This document shows, one piece after another, positions 12,150-25,282 of a stretch of 64,000 nt of DNA. The position numbers were made by a program, and so were the translations under genes. A model generated the notes under the pieces. It saw only the letters and a list, made by a program, of their open reading frames with translations, had not been told where the DNA came from and did no database searches. Position 1 is the stretch's first letter; each line of letters opens with the position of its first letter. Origin of the DNA: Neodiprion pinetum (Eukaryota; Arthropoda; Insecta; Hymenoptera; Diprionidae); assembly GCF_021155775.2 (NCBI RefSeq), contig NC_060234.1, positions 18,314,526-18,378,525 of the forward strand, given 5' to 3'.

Positions 12150-14440
12150 GTGGTCTGCAATGAAGTGGTCGAGTTGAAGAAAAATAAGCGCTTGCACCGA
12201 AATCAGTATAAATTGTGTACGGAAATGAAAGCCTTTGAATAATGATATTCCAACTCCCAAAATTTGATTCGTTTCCTGTTGTTTTCTTCCCGTGAATTAA
12301 AATCAAAGTTATTTGTGTATTTGTGCGTATTTGTTTAAAGAAAATACATTGTATACCTTTCAACTTCTGCGGGACAACGACGAGCTTCCGGGAACCGTTC
12401 CAAACTTTTCCGTTTCAACAGCCATCTTTGAAATAATCACGGAGAAGATAACAATCACTGAAAATTTCCTGCGCAGTTGTTCCCAGCGATTTCGAACTTG
12501 TTCTTTAAATGAATTGAAGCAGACGTTCAACGAGCTAAAATTATTTCATTAGTCTGCGTTTAACAATTGTCGAACGAAAGTACGAGGGGCTTATAACTTT
12601 CCCCTCGCTCTTATTAGCCGTTATTATTAATTATCCAGCGATCAAGTTTTGCAATTTATATTCACAATAGGAGAGTTCATACATCCGTACGTCCGCAATT
12701 AAATTACTCACAACTTTTCATAACACACCGTTTTAAATGGGGTATTTCATTCCATGCAACGTATGTAGGTAATTGCAATTTTCACTTCAACCTCCAGTTT
12801 CACGCTTCTGTACCAGTGTACGTTTTATTTATCACATTCACTGTTTGTTTATGCCACTTTTCATTGAATTACAAGGGAACCCTCATGAATAGGAATGAAC
12901 ATTATTATCTTCTCGCCTGTTCTGGAAAAATTTTCACAACCTTAAAGCTGCGAAAATTGCATAATAGAGGCAGGCACATTTCAATAACTTTGTCGTCGCT
13001 TACTCGCATAATGCATACATCACATGACGCAGATGACCACCCTCGTTACGTAACGTGTTTCTACTCCCAGAGGTGAAGTACAACTGACAACGAGTCACAG
13101 ACAGATCGAGTCGAGCCGTGCATTTATATACGTACGCGTTCTACTTTACTACAATATACCTACGCATATTTAAGAAGCCAGTTTTATGCAACTGACGAAG
13201 TGTGCAGTCACGGTCTTTGAGTAGTTTAATTTGTTTTCTGCAACGCCGTTTGCCGGTTTATACGTACGATGCTTTTTTATCGGATTTTTTTTTGCTCTGT
13301 GTCGCTTTAGCGCAGAGTAAACGGGTTTGGAGCAAAACGCAGTCCTTCCTTATTTCGACATCTGAAAACCATAAGAGATGGCTTTACCAAAATTTCCTAC
13401 TTTCGGTTAAACGGAAGTGATGACGTTAAAAATCGATAATTGAATAAGCATCGACAAAGTTTATTAAATACAAAATAAAGTAAAGACAGTCGATGGATTC
13501 GATGATCTTCGATGTTTCCACATCTCGCCCCTGCATTCACAGTGCTTTGATGACTTATTGGTTTCATGCTATGGATTGAAAATTGAATGACTCAAATTCT
13601 TAATATCTAACATCAATATATTAGGTTTTCATTTATTTCCCAATGACAAGTGAGCTTGCCATCCAGGTTTTGTTTGTCTCGATTCCTCGTTTACATTGGC
13701 TATGTGTTTCTGGATCATTTCATAGAGAACACAAATAAGTGAATAAGTCTGAAATCCAAGATGTACGAAAGAAGTTTTAGATTGGCTATGTTTGGTAACA
13801 ACAGGATTTCTCTTATAACCATTGTTGGATGCAATTTGCCGATCATTTGAAGTTTTTAAATAATTGCTTCTACGAATTTGTCAAGGTTCACTTACTTCTG
13901 GCACGATTGAACCGGCAAGATAATAATTGTTACGTGAGAAAAGTGTGATTTGAAGAGAGAAAAATTGTAAATCGTTAAAGTTGCGCTGCAGAAATCGAAG
14001 AAGAATGGAAAAGCATTTACGGAATCGGTTATAGGCTTAGTTCGAAAATATGGGCATTCTTTAATTCTCATTATCGTAGAATCGACTAGAAATGGCGATG
14101 GCGCGATGCGAGGAGTAGAGCAAAAGTTAGTGAATCAGGTCACTAATTCAGGTCAATGATGATCTTCATTAATTTGAATCCAAATGTCACTCGATTTTGC
14201 GATGAGTAAGTTTGGAAGGAAACGGTTCTATTCCGCAGGAAGCATAACAGATTGATATTGTATAAATGTGAAGGTTCATTTGAGAAAAATCATGATCCAA
14301 TTTATGCTAAAAGAGTGCGGGCAAAGAGAAAAACAAGTCGTAACATCATTCTTCAGCCTAAACTGAACTTCTATCAGAATTCAAAGCAATTTAAGGGGCT
14401 GTAAATGGGCTTTACTGTATGAATCGAAATTTAGAAGAAG
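12150..14440. other. no gene seen
   Basis: AT-rich non-coding DNA. Short frames near 12313-12552 and 12816-13076 lack support. Confidence 0.55.
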
Positions 14441-14454
14441 CTAAAAAACCATTT

Positions 14455-14770
14455 GGAAAGGCTCGAGCAATGCTACTTGCACCAATGATAGTGAACGAGA
14501 ATGAAACAACATACTTTATATGTAGTAGAAATTAATCCAAGCAAATTCGAATATTACAAGCTAAGATATCAAGAGTTTCAGAAAAGGTTTAATGACTAAA
14601 AACTCGAAATGATGAAATCGGTTTTTTTCTTTAATCTAATTTTAATGTTCTTGGGCATATTTCGTTCACCAATATTTATCTTCACAGTGGATAAAAACAG
14701 ATTTCTGTAAGCACGGCACAAAATATATTCAACAATAACATTTTCGCGTGGTAACTATTATTATGTAGCA
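14455..14770 (+). repeat. dispersed repeat family, copy 2
   Basis: Contains AGCAATGCTACTTGCACCAA, GATAGTGAACGAGAATGAAA, AAATTCGAATATTACAAGCT, a TTAATGTTCTTG block, then AACAATAACATTTTCGCG. The same blocks recur in the same order at 17225-17600, and the first part recurs near 7605. Non-coding. Confidence 0.6.
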
Positions 14771-14779
14771 TTTCTTGAA

Positions 14780-15475
14780 TGTCTTTGTGAAAGTGACTAA
14801 AGTAAATCCAAACATTGGAATTGGATTGAAAACACAAGAATTCACTCATTTTAAACGTTTCGATTATAAAAATTTTCTCAAATTGTTGGCATCCCAGTTT
14901 TTATTATTCGTATTATGCGATAAGAGGTGTTGTTACATTCGTGTTTGCTATTACCGACACAAATAACACTATTAGAGAATTTTTAACAGTCTGTTCTCTT
15001 TTCCCTGGCATCGATTCAGCGTCTGACTCGTTCATTTTTAAAAGGTTTTGTAACCATTTTTCACAAAAAAAAGAAGAAGAAACGTTAATGTTTCATGTTA
15101 AAAATTGAGACGGTCCCTACGCCCGATAATGCGTAGGTATAATAGAACGCCCTCGGTGGATGCTGAATTATTCACATCCCATAAACTCCCTCCGAAAGTG
15201 AAGTTATTCACGCTCAATGAACCGATTCATCGACGTCCCTTACCGTATAAAATTTGGGCAGGTCATCTTCAAAGGGTGTCACATTTTCACCCTTGCAAAT
15301 ACACACACGCACGCATGCACGCGCACAGATATATAATTGTTCAAGGCTCTTAAGTAATCGTCAAAGAGTCGATAGGGTGACAAGACTTTAAAAACACCCG
15401 CAACAGGTCACCTTTATAATTTATCTCCAAGTATCCAACGCCCTTTGAAAATCCCCTTTTACTTTCGGGTTCGTG
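14780..15475. other. no gene seen
   Basis: Short frames only. GC content rises toward 15.1 kb. Confidence 0.5.
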
Positions 15476-15479
15476 CCGG

Positions 15480-15830
15480 ACTTTCCGTCAAAGCTGTGAC
15501 ACGGTCAAGAGACTTTCCTTTCTTCCGGTCAAATATTCCCAGGCATGCGAAACCCAGTGACGAGGTAGAAAATAGCGGCTAATCGAGAGGCGAACGAAAC
15601 GCCGGATATTTCCGCGATATTTTAACCGTACGGGCCGAAATTCGAGAGGAACTCGAACGCGAAGGACGCGCTACCGGTTCAGTCGGAGTAGGAAACGAGA
15701 CTAAGAGAATCGAAACGCGGGAAGGAAGCCGCGGTGATCCAAAAGTGCAACAGCTGTAAGGCTGCAGGGTGCATCGAAGCGTGTGCTGGCTGCGGCAGGT
15801 GAGTTTGTTAGAAATTCGTTAATTTCAGGT
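15480..15830 (+). promoter_or_regulatory. CpG-rich promoter-like island with first-exon donor
   Basis: GC and CpG density rise sharply. An arthropod initiator, TCAGTC, sits at 15679-15684, with a weak DPE-like AATCG about 28 nt downstream. A strong donor, GGCAG|GTGAGT, lies at 15799, so a 5' exon of roughly 15681-15798 can be drawn. One frame just before the donor reads a cysteine-rich stretch (KCNSCKAAGCIEACAGCGR), but there is no ATG in context, so the exon is more likely untranslated. The gene is unknown. Confidence 0.35.
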
Positions 15831-15839
15831 ATAACGCGA

Positions 15840-17210
15840 TGCGTGGGGCTCCACTAACATCGGCGTGCCTGCTGGACGATCGAGGGAGAGAGGCGGACGG
15901 ACGGAAGAAGGACGAAGAGCGAGGCGAGGAGGAAAGAGGAGGAAAACGGAGGGCTGGCAGGTAGGGTTCGGCACCTGCCTTCTACCTGTTCTACGGGACT
16001 GCACTGACGAAAAATATCATTCGTTACGGTTACCGAAGAGTTCTGGTGATATGGGCATTGTTACAATAACGGTGTAAATATACTTTTCGAATCCCAAGGA
16101 AACGTGGCCTGGCTAACTATTTACTGTAATCGGCATTGTCAATCATTAGCTGGTTTAGTCGACTACATTTTTGTCAGTTTAATCAGACCCGTCATACGAT
16201 CGATTTATTGTTGCGCGATCAACGTCAAATTGTATTCCAATAGTTGAAAAAATGCTGCACGAGAGACCGGAATTAAAAAAAGCACGGTTACAGCTACAAG
16301 AGTGATTTTCATTTTATACCCGTTGGAATATTTTTTCATAACGGTTTTAAACGAGAATGGTCAAGAAAATGTGAAAGACAAGATATGTATCTCGGTGTGT
16401 TCATCGGAAGTCGTTGAATCATTGCGTCGCGAAATAATTTACATGTTCAACTTATGATACGGGAATAGTTTTTTAGACTTGTATTAAAAAAGGACCAAAG
16501 ACTAGGAAATCTGTCCTACACTATGATAAATGTCTCGGTTTTTGTAATGCGATTTCGAACTCATCGGTCGCCACAATTAGAATCTCAATAAGCTGTATGG
16601 AAAAGAAATCTTTGCAAAGTTGACTCATTTTCTGAGAACTCATACTTTTTGGAAACCAATCTGGAACATATTTGATGCGAACAGTTTGCTATGATTCTTG
16701 CCAAATGGCTCGAAAACTAAAATTAGACCAATTACAAATAACTTAGAAATAGCTGGTGATTGAACTGAGTTACTTGACTTGTTTTTGGTCTATCGAAGGG
16801 TTCGATTTTGCAAAAAAAGTAAAACATGAGCGATGAGTGAACATGAAAATTACCAACAAAAATATATTGAACAATAATATTGAATAGAAATTTTAGAGAT
16901 CAATCTAGCACCTAAAATTGTGGATAGCAAACAAGTTAGATTTAAATGACTTCCAAATCATTTTGGTAGCAAACCACCTTCTAATGTCTGCACAAATTCA
17001 GATTATCATAATTAGTTGCTGATCAACATAAGATGAAATGAATAACTGATGATTTCCACGCTTATATAAAAAAATCTAGTTTTTCAAACAATTACGATCA
17101 CGACGAAATTTGTAATATTTCCTCTAATTACGTCAACATTGGGTACTATGAACCGGTCCGTTTAACTGATTAAGATAATGAATCCAAAGGACCATTTGAT
17201 TCGAAAGATA
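15840..17210. other. no gene seen
   Basis: AT-rich, probably intronic if the 15.7-kb donor is real. Confidence 0.5.
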
Positions 17211-17224
17211 GAAAAAGAGGAAAA

Positions 17225-17600
17225 ACCGTTTCAAAAATTTGCAGTTATGTTATTTGCGCCAATGATGTAAAAGTGAACCGGAATGAAATGAAAATATTTA
17301 CCATGTGATAGTAGGAAGTGATTCTGGGCGCAAATTCGAATAAGATGAGCTGTGATATTAAGAATTTCAGAACATGTTTCATAATTACAATGTTCCAAAT
17401 GATTTTGTTCTGGTGTTCTTGATCCCATTTTAATATTTAGGCTGATTTTCCTTAGCATAGCGATCTTCGGAGATCGTCTTAAAAATTACTGACAAATAGT
17501 TATCTTAGGCGTTGGTAAAAACGGAATTCTGTAAGTACTGCAGGTAAGATGTTCGTCAACAATTACATTTTCGCGTTGAAACTATACCGTAGTGCAAGAT
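17225..17600 (+). repeat. dispersed repeat family, copy 3
   Basis: Aligns by eye with 14455-14770: TTATTTGCGCCAATGATG, AAATTCGAATAAGATGAG, GTGTTCTTGATCCCATTTTA, CAACAATTACATTTTCGCG. It is followed directly by an inverted copy, so the pair forms a diverged foldback. Confidence 0.6.
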
Positions 17601-17609
17601 TTCTCAATT

Positions 17610-17860
17610 TTTTTTGGAGCAAAGTGCGGGGATTCGGTCGGTGAAGAAAATGAGTTCAAGAACATTAGAATCGGATGAAAAACACTGCAATTTCGATTTT
17701 TCCGGACGTTCTAATTACAAATCCTTTGTTCAAATTCTTGATATCTTGTGTAATTCTAATTTATTTAGATTCATATCTACGAGCTATATAAGAAATGCTG
17801 TCTCAATCACGTTTATTTATATTAATGACGCAAACAACATTGCTAACGATTTTTCCTCCT
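17610..17860 (-). repeat. dispersed repeat family, inverted copy 4
   Basis: Its reverse complement carries the same ordered blocks as copies 2 and 3 (GCGCAAATAA-like, GATATCAAGAATTTG, TTCTAATGTTCTTGAACTC). An open frame of 120 codons here (17614-17976) is probably incidental. Confidence 0.45.
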
Positions 17861-18163
17861 TTCTTAATTTTCGATTCAGACACACCAGCCGATTCGTCGT
17901 CAAATGGTTAAATGGAACTACAGGGACGATTACATTTCTCATCGTTGTATTGAAATTAGCGCCAGCCATCATATAGGTGTATGTACCACATGGAGCGGTT
18001 CCCTCAATTATCCAAAACAGGTCTAAAGAAAGCGCCGCCCGAATGCGCATTAGAATTCACAATCAGCATTGGGTATTCAGGAGAGAACAATTGGAAGCAA
18101 AATACAACGCGGCACAAACACTGTAAACACACGTTACTTATATCACTTGGCTATGGAAGCGTC

Positions 18164-18165
<2 letters not shown>

Positions 18166-18206
<41 letters not shown>

Positions 18207-18222
18207 AAAACAGAGAGAGAGA
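18166..18222. repeat. GA simple repeat
   Basis: A (GA)n tract interrupted by GGGA and AAAAAC near its end. Confidence 0.9.
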
Positions 18223-18229
18223 GCGAAGG

Positions 18230-19060
18230 CTGCCCACTTTTAGCCATCAATCGCAGAAAATCGCGACCGGCGCCGCGGCGAGCAACTAGCGTAGGTCCAT
18301 TGTTCCCTGGCCGAATCCGCACTTCGAACACTCCCCGAAACATTAACGGCCGATTTTAATCAGGCCCTATTGTTTTTTACCCGTTCGTTAGAGCGGCTCG
18401 TGTATAGCCGATGTTCCGCCCGAAGATCTTCGCCGCCGACTGGCGACCGGCTGACCGAAGCCGAGCCGAGGTTTGGAAGCGATTGCCCCGCGTTCCAAGT
18501 TTGAAAAACGTGATAATTTTAAAATTGTAAAAAGACGAAGCCGCGGTGGAAAATCCGGGGATATTCGTCATGATCGGAAAATATTCCGTGAAAATATCTC
18601 GTGCCGGTCTTCGGCTTTTTTTTTTACCACGGTATTTGAATTCTTCGATGCATGTACACGAGGAGCGTGAAAGGGTCCCAGCTCGTGATGTACAGCTCGG
18701 TTCAGTTTTGACCCTCGATATTTTGCGCCTCACGCCTCTCTCTCTCTCTCTCTATTTCCATCCCTCTGCAAAAACGCGTCGAAATTCTATTCATGAATTT
18801 GACACACACACGGACCGAAGCTCCGCAGCAGGTTTAGATCAAAGCTGTTCTTTACGCACTTTATTATTCAAACAAAATCGAAAGCTTCTCCGCACGCCAC
18901 GTTTCTAAACTCTCGGTTTCTTCGCCCCGCCCAGATCGAGGAGAATCGTACCTCGTGTGAACCGGCTTGTACACGACCGGCTCTCGACGCTACTCCGGAA
19001 CCCTTTGACTCAGGACCGAAACAAGCATCCGTTGGGCCCCCAGGTTTACGCACTCAGGTC
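18230..19060. other. GC-rich block without a recognisable gene
   Basis: CpG-rich, with overlapping open frames on both strands (up to 120 codons) and a short CT repeat at 18737-18756. The mutually exclusive frames suggest high GC, not conserved coding. It could be a promoter or 5' UTR. Confidence 0.4.
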
Positions 19061-19064
19061 CTGG

Positions 19065-20555
19065 GTGAAAAAAAAAAAAAAAAACTAATGGGAGCACGAA
19101 AATACTATCGAGAACTCACGACGAGCAGATCCAAATCCATTAGTTAAAAGTACTTCACAAGAGTATTTTCGCTCTCCTGTTAGTTTTGTCTACAAAATTA
19201 CCGAAGATTGAAAGAGAAAAAAAATAAATAAATAAATACAGTTGTTCAGAAAACTTCCCGATTTATCGCGAAAATTCGTGAGAACTTCAGCTTCTTTCAG
19301 ATTTTTCCAGGAAGTGTTTTCACCTCATCCTCGACGGGATTTGGTCGCCAAAAAACGATACTTTTCGTTAATTTTATCAAGATGTAGTTATAAATTGAAT
19401 GAATATTCATCAAATTGTTATATATGTAAGCTGCGAAGAGCTCTTTAAAAATACGAAAATTAAAAATACTAACTCAATTAATTTTGGGGATAATTAAGGG
19501 CTCCAAGATATCATACGAACGTTTATTTAAATCCGCCCAAATATTGTCCTTACATTATATCACCTCTCCCTCTAAGGAAAATCCAATATCGATTAATAAA
19601 AAAAGAAACACACACACAAGAAAGTATAAGATGCGAAAGTTGTTCAGTATCGTAATTGAAATCAAAATTCGTTAGCCAAAATTTTCAAACATGAGTTTTT
19701 TTCACAAAAAATGAACTTCGGTCCCATTTTTTCCCTGAGGTTTTTTTTTCAACACTTTGTCACAAGTTATGAAGTCACACATTTTTCCAAACCCCGGACG
19801 GATCTCTCAAAATTTCATACGTGATGGGTTTTTGAGGTTTTTAAATTTCAAAATGCGAAACAACAGATAGCTTAACAGATCAATTAGCTTGAAAATGGAT
19901 ATACCTGAAATTTTCATGTGGCTGATTAAGAATCTAAAACCAGCACCAACAAATTCAGAAAAATAATGCGGTTGTATTTCCAATGAAAAAAGCTTCAAGC
20001 TTCATTATAAAAAAATGTTGAAGATTTTGAATGATGTATCTTGATTCAAATTACGGCACTGAACAACTATTTAATTTTTCATTTCTTGGTTTATGAAACC
20101 ATCATTTGTTAATCGCTTTCAGCTAATGCTATTCAATTTCCTGCGGCGTAGAAGAAAATATGGTATAACCATAATTCAGCCGATATAAAAGTACACTTGT
20201 TTCAAATTTTCGAGTCCTTGAAACATCTGCAAAGTTTCATTCGATTCGGAGGCGGTCAGTTGGGTTCGTGTCTTTGTTAGATATCGATGCTTTATTTAAA
20301 ATTTACTTTCAAAACATCGTACAAATATTGATTACGATCGAAAAATGGCAATGTAATTGGCTTCCCTGTACTAAAAAAAAGCGTATTAACGCGCAGAAAT
20401 GAATCGTCTGAAAACAAGAGCCATGATAATAGTGAAATCGAACGAAGATGCTAGGTTCTTGAATGAAAATAATCCCATGAATGCTCAATATGCGTCTATC
20501 CCGTGATAAAATTACTAAAAGGTGGCGGTTTTTAGCAACCAACGTCTTTAAGGAA
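19065..20555. other. no gene seen
   Basis: AT-rich. An A-tract lies at about 19068-19085. Confidence 0.55.
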
Positions 20556-20559
20556 TACA

Positions 20560-21240
20560 TAAAAACAGGGCCCTTTCAGCGATCGATCCGCCGCTGGCAC
20601 CTCCACCAGAGTCCTAAGGACATAGTCGGTTCTTCCTCGGAGTATATCGCTCTCGTTTGCGGCGTGGGGGCGACCGGTTTTCACCTTGAGGTGGGAGGGG
20701 GGGGAAGACGCGTTCAAACCGCGGCATCCGATTCGTCGAAAGGTTCGAAGAGAGCGACGTCGTTGGCCGAGAACGAGGCGTAACGAATACCGGTGCAGGA
20801 AACCGGCGGGTGTAAAGGAAAAGCAAGAAGTGTGAATCGGCCGCGAGGCTCTTGCCTCGAGTACCAGGCGTCGCTTCCGAAGGTGAAACGACAATTCGAA
20901 TTTCAACATGGCCGCCGTGGGTTTCACCGGAATGTTTTTACGCTCGGTTCGCCGGTATGCGTGCCTTTAAGTACGGGGTATGTCGCTGCGGTACGTGTCG
21001 CTAATGGGCAGGTACATGCCTATACGTGCGGACAGGACTCGTACCTTCGAACGTTCTCTTATATCCATGGTCTACGTTTTCAGAAACTTCGCTCGGCTTT
21101 GGGGATTGAGCAATTTGTTCGCGGTGCCGCCGCTTCGTGCTCAGGTACACTCGGCGAAGTTTATTCTACCACGAGGAATCGGCTTGGCCGTTACAAGTTT
21201 CCGGCATTTTGGGGAGGAATGTATATATGTCGATAGATGG
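20560..21240 (+). promoter_or_regulatory. GC-rich island, possible promoter and first exon
   Basis: A second GC/CpG-rich island, open in several frames on both strands. Inside it, CAACATGG gives a good initiation context at 20908. A short frame (MAAVGFTGMFLRSVRR...) runs to a possible donor CCG|GTATGC at 20955 or to a stop at 20970. The Arg-rich, acid-free start resembles a mitochondrial presequence, but 16-20 residues are too few to conclude. No downstream exon was identified. Confidence 0.3.
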
Positions 21241-21671
21241 CTGAAGAAGTGGGTGAATTTTGGAAATTCATATCTTGACACGGTCAATCGTTCCATTCAA
21301 TCTGAGTTTCTTTTACGTGAAAGTATGTAGACTGGGCTTGAATTACATATCTTTTTTATTAATCAATCAATTAATGGGGAGCATTGTTATTGACAATATT
21401 GTAACTTGCGTTTCGCTCAATGACATGCTTCGCAGTACCAACGATATCTCAAATACGGTTCAAACGAATTACTTCAAATTTGGAGATAGTATTCTTGGAT
21501 TGCTTATCCTTTTTGCCACGACTTTAATTTTCTTGATCATCATATTTTTTCGTTATTCGAATGAAATGGTTTTAATTTTTTGACGAAAATCTGAATCTTA
21601 ATTTAAAACGGTGACCAGTTTGTTGAAAAAAAATCGGAACCTGACAAAAACAACAAATTATCTACGAATAG

Positions 21672-23497
21672 TGTCTTTAAAAGGCATAGCTGGATAAGCA
21701 TGCAGAATCTGCCACCACCATATTTTTTATCTACAGTTCGAGGATCATTTCGCAGAAACCAAATAAAAATAATTGTCCCCAAATTTCAGCTCTTAATCTT
21801 AAACAACTTTCGAGTTTTTTAAAACAAACCCTTATCCTTTTTTTTCTTTTAATAGTAAAAATGAAATTTAACAAATTGTGATTTTTTACCAAATACTTGG
21901 GAGTAAAAGAAGTGAAAAATTATTTTCTTTATGATTCTCAAATATGAAGCTAATTTTTTTTTTAATAAATAAGACTAGAATCATTTTTCTAAATGTCTTT
22001 TTGTAGACATGCAATCAACAAAATTCAATTAAACGCGTCTTTTGTACTTTTTTATACTCAGGACTTTTTTCACTTTTTTCGACTTGATGGAACATTGTGA
22101 AAAAAAAATTGAAAATTGAACTTTCGTTAGAAAACTTCCCGTTTAAACGAACTAATCCTACTTTAAGAGTAAAAAATTATATAAATAATTATTTTTTAAC
22201 AATACATGCGCATTATACTACGGAGATACCAATAAGATCAAGATATATGTGAAAGAAATCAAATAGAATAAATCCTCGTCACTATCCTCATTAATTACTA
22301 CACAGTTTCCTGTATAATTAAAAATGTGACTCAAAACTTTTGCTGGTTTTACAATTTTTTTTTACAAATATCTAGCATACGATAGATAATAAACTAACGT
22401 TGCTGTGTGAGAACAGCAACCAACCGTACGTCTGCGATTGCCCATCACAGCAATATCTGGAAATCCTACTTATCCCATTGCCGTTAAGATGATACTCGAT
22501 AAAACAATATGTCTTTGCATTGATATGTCGAGATTAGACTTGAACTTGAAGAATGTTTTCAGCCGTTTTTAAAGTAAGTTTAACGTGTAGAAAGTTCAGG
22601 CATTTTTCATATCGAAGTTTCACAGTCTGCCAGCCTTCCACTACTTTGATCTATGATAGACAGACAGACAGCACACAGACAGACAGACAGACAGACAGAC
22701 AGGCAAACAGGCAGGCAGGCAGCCAGCCAGTTAGCTACAGCGAGTTGTGCAAATGGCAGACGTACGGTTGGTTGCTGTTCTCAAACAGCAGCGATGGTTT
22801 ATTATTTGTAAAAAATTGTAAGACTTAGCAAATATTTCGAGTCATATTCTTAATCATACAGGAGACTGTTCAGTAATTAATGAGGATAGTGACGAAGATA
22901 AATTCAATTTGATTTATTTTATATATTTCTTAATCTTATTGGTATCTCCGCAGTTTATTTCGCAATTATTGTTAACGAATGATTATTTATATAATTTTTT
23001 ACTTGTAAAGTAGGATTAGTTCGTTTAAACACGAAGTTTCCTAACGAAAGTTCAATTTTCAATTTTTTTCACAATGTTCTACTAAATCAGAAAAAAGGAG
23101 AAAATTCCTGAGTATAAGAGAATATAAAAGACGTTTTTAGCTAAAATTCGGTGATTGCATGTCTGAAAGAACACAGTTGAAAAATTATTCGAGTCTTATT
23201 TATTTTTAAAAAAATTGGCTTTATATTTGAGAATCATACCTAACGAACATATTTTTTCACGTCTTTACTCCCAAGTAATTGAGAAAAAAATCATCATTTG
23301 TTAATTTTAACTTAAGCTGTAGCAAAAAAAAAGAACGAAGAGTTTCTTTTAAATAACTCGCAAACTGTTCAAGATTAAGTAGCTGAAATTTGGGGTGAAT
23401 TATTTTTATTTGCTGCCACAATGATCCTCAAAGTGTCGATAGAAAACGCCTTGGGGGCAGAGATTCGGTATGCTTATCCAGCTATGCCCTTTGAAGT
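21672..23497. mobile_element. large foldback element
   Basis: Two ~750-bp arms in inverted orientation (about 21672-22436 and 22756-23497) flank a ~320-bp spacer. Outer ends share GGCATAGCTGGATAAGCAT. Inner ends share a 27-bp block beginning GAGAACAGCAACCAACCG. Arms differ by many substitutions and indels (mirror offset shifts by ~20 bp from end to centre), so the copy is old. The spacer contains a CAGA microsatellite (about 22655-22730). There is no transposase frame, so this is a non-autonomous foldback. No clear target duplication was found. Confidence 0.75.
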
Positions 23498-23499
23498 GA

Positions 23500-25280
23500 A
23501 TCGTTTGAGTCGTTCTTGAAATATCGTCGGGCTGCAAAACGCGTCACCGAGTCAAATGGTTCACGTTATTGTCTACAGAGACCGAAAATTGACGGAGTTG
23601 ACGAGAGCACCGAATCTGCCGTATTTGTCCCAACCAACTGGCATTTTCCCCTGTCTACGCCAATGACTCGCAATCAGTCAATCATAAGCTTCCGTGGCTG
23701 TGTCATAGCACGAAATGAACCAATTATTTTCAATCACCCTGTCACTAGGGACAGTAAATAACGGCTTATTCGGTATTTCTCAAACTGTTATAATAATTGA
23801 TGCTGCAAAAATTAACCTTTACTTTTCTTACACCGGAAGGAGGCGTTTTCTGGGTACACATATTTGTTTTTTATCGGAAAAATGGTGACAAATGACCGAC
23901 CACCAATCAACGTTGGTGCAAGTCCAGTCGATAGGGACAAATTTGGCCACTCGTGGCGCCACTGACAGTCGCGCTCCATTCCTATAATGCTGTTTCCTGT
24001 CAATTGATTCTGATGATAAACGCGATTAAAGCTCGATTTACATAGTTTCAAATGAAACAAACCCTGACAAAATTATAAAATTAGTTGTCGAGGCGCAAAT
24101 AATTACCGAAGTTTATCCACTTTTCTAGCAGCTGACATTGCCCACGTGACTTTTTCAACGAAATAATCCGGTATAAAGGATACCCTGTTAGTAGTATTCA
24201 AATGCAATCTAAATCTCTTCTTACTCCATTCCTTACTGCATCCCTAAAACTTTTGTTGGGCGAAAATATTGCCTAGAAATTTTTTAAGGAGGGATTTGAA
24301 CATTCCACTCAAACTGGGACAACTTTTATACGCGCTAATTTCCATATAGCACCGAATTTACACGGTAATAGGTGATAGCCGTAGCTGAAATTTTGTAGGC
24401 CCAAGTAATGAAAAAATTATAGTAATGTCAGGATGCATGTCGAAAAGAATGTTGTTACCTGCCTTCGTTCGCACTTGTTTCTTCAATTCATCTAATTTCG
24501 CAGTCTCATCGAAACATAGCTCATCGTACTAATAATTCAGTACTCAATTTTTTTTACATATTTTGCAACGTATCTAACTCTACTCAGGGACACAGCTGTC
24601 AAGTTCGTATGATACTGATCGGAAGATAAAGTGTCTATAGTCATAATGGTATTGGCAAGGTTAATTTTCCGTGAAATGAAGTGTGAAAAAAATGTTTCAT
24701 TTCCGAATCCATTGAAAGTTGAGGAGTCAATTGAATCTGTTTTTGTAATATGTCACAGTCATATATCGAACAAATACAAATAAAATCGACTTCCAGATTT
24801 GAATTTTTAACGTAAATAATTCTCATATTCATTATACGTAGACATTCCATATTTTCTAGAGCATAGGCGCGCTTCGCGTGCTCTCCTGATTATTTGTTAT
24901 TTTTCATCATGAAAATTGTCTTCGTCTTTGTAAATACTGACTTCTTTATTTTTTATCTTATGCAGATATTCTGTATTTTAAGTATGCGGATCTGCGTACA
25001 CGTTTAGCGATAGTTTAGCGTTTATCATTCTATTAGCAGGAAGTAAATTAAGATACCAACCTCTCGTTCCGTATGGACGAAATAATGTACGAATCCACGT
25101 GCGGTCCTATGATTGGATCTATCGGGCTTATGTTTAAGGATTCATTGTAATATGTAATCTGTTTGGAAATATCGTGGAATTTCGGATTTTCACTACTAAA
25201 TAATTATTTCAATTCACGAGGAGGACTTGGTAAAAATTTTGAATATACTTTCCCATGGGCACAGTAGTCTCCAAGTGATA
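23500..25280. other. no gene seen
   Basis: AT-rich, with one GC-moderate patch near 23.9 kb and no bounded coding block. Confidence 0.55.
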
Positions 25281-25282
25281 GT

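Noticed and set aside
20532..21330. Several 100-147-codon frames on both strands
   Set aside because: Overlapping frames in a GC-rich island; none has motifs or splice boundaries beyond the weak first-exon candidate.
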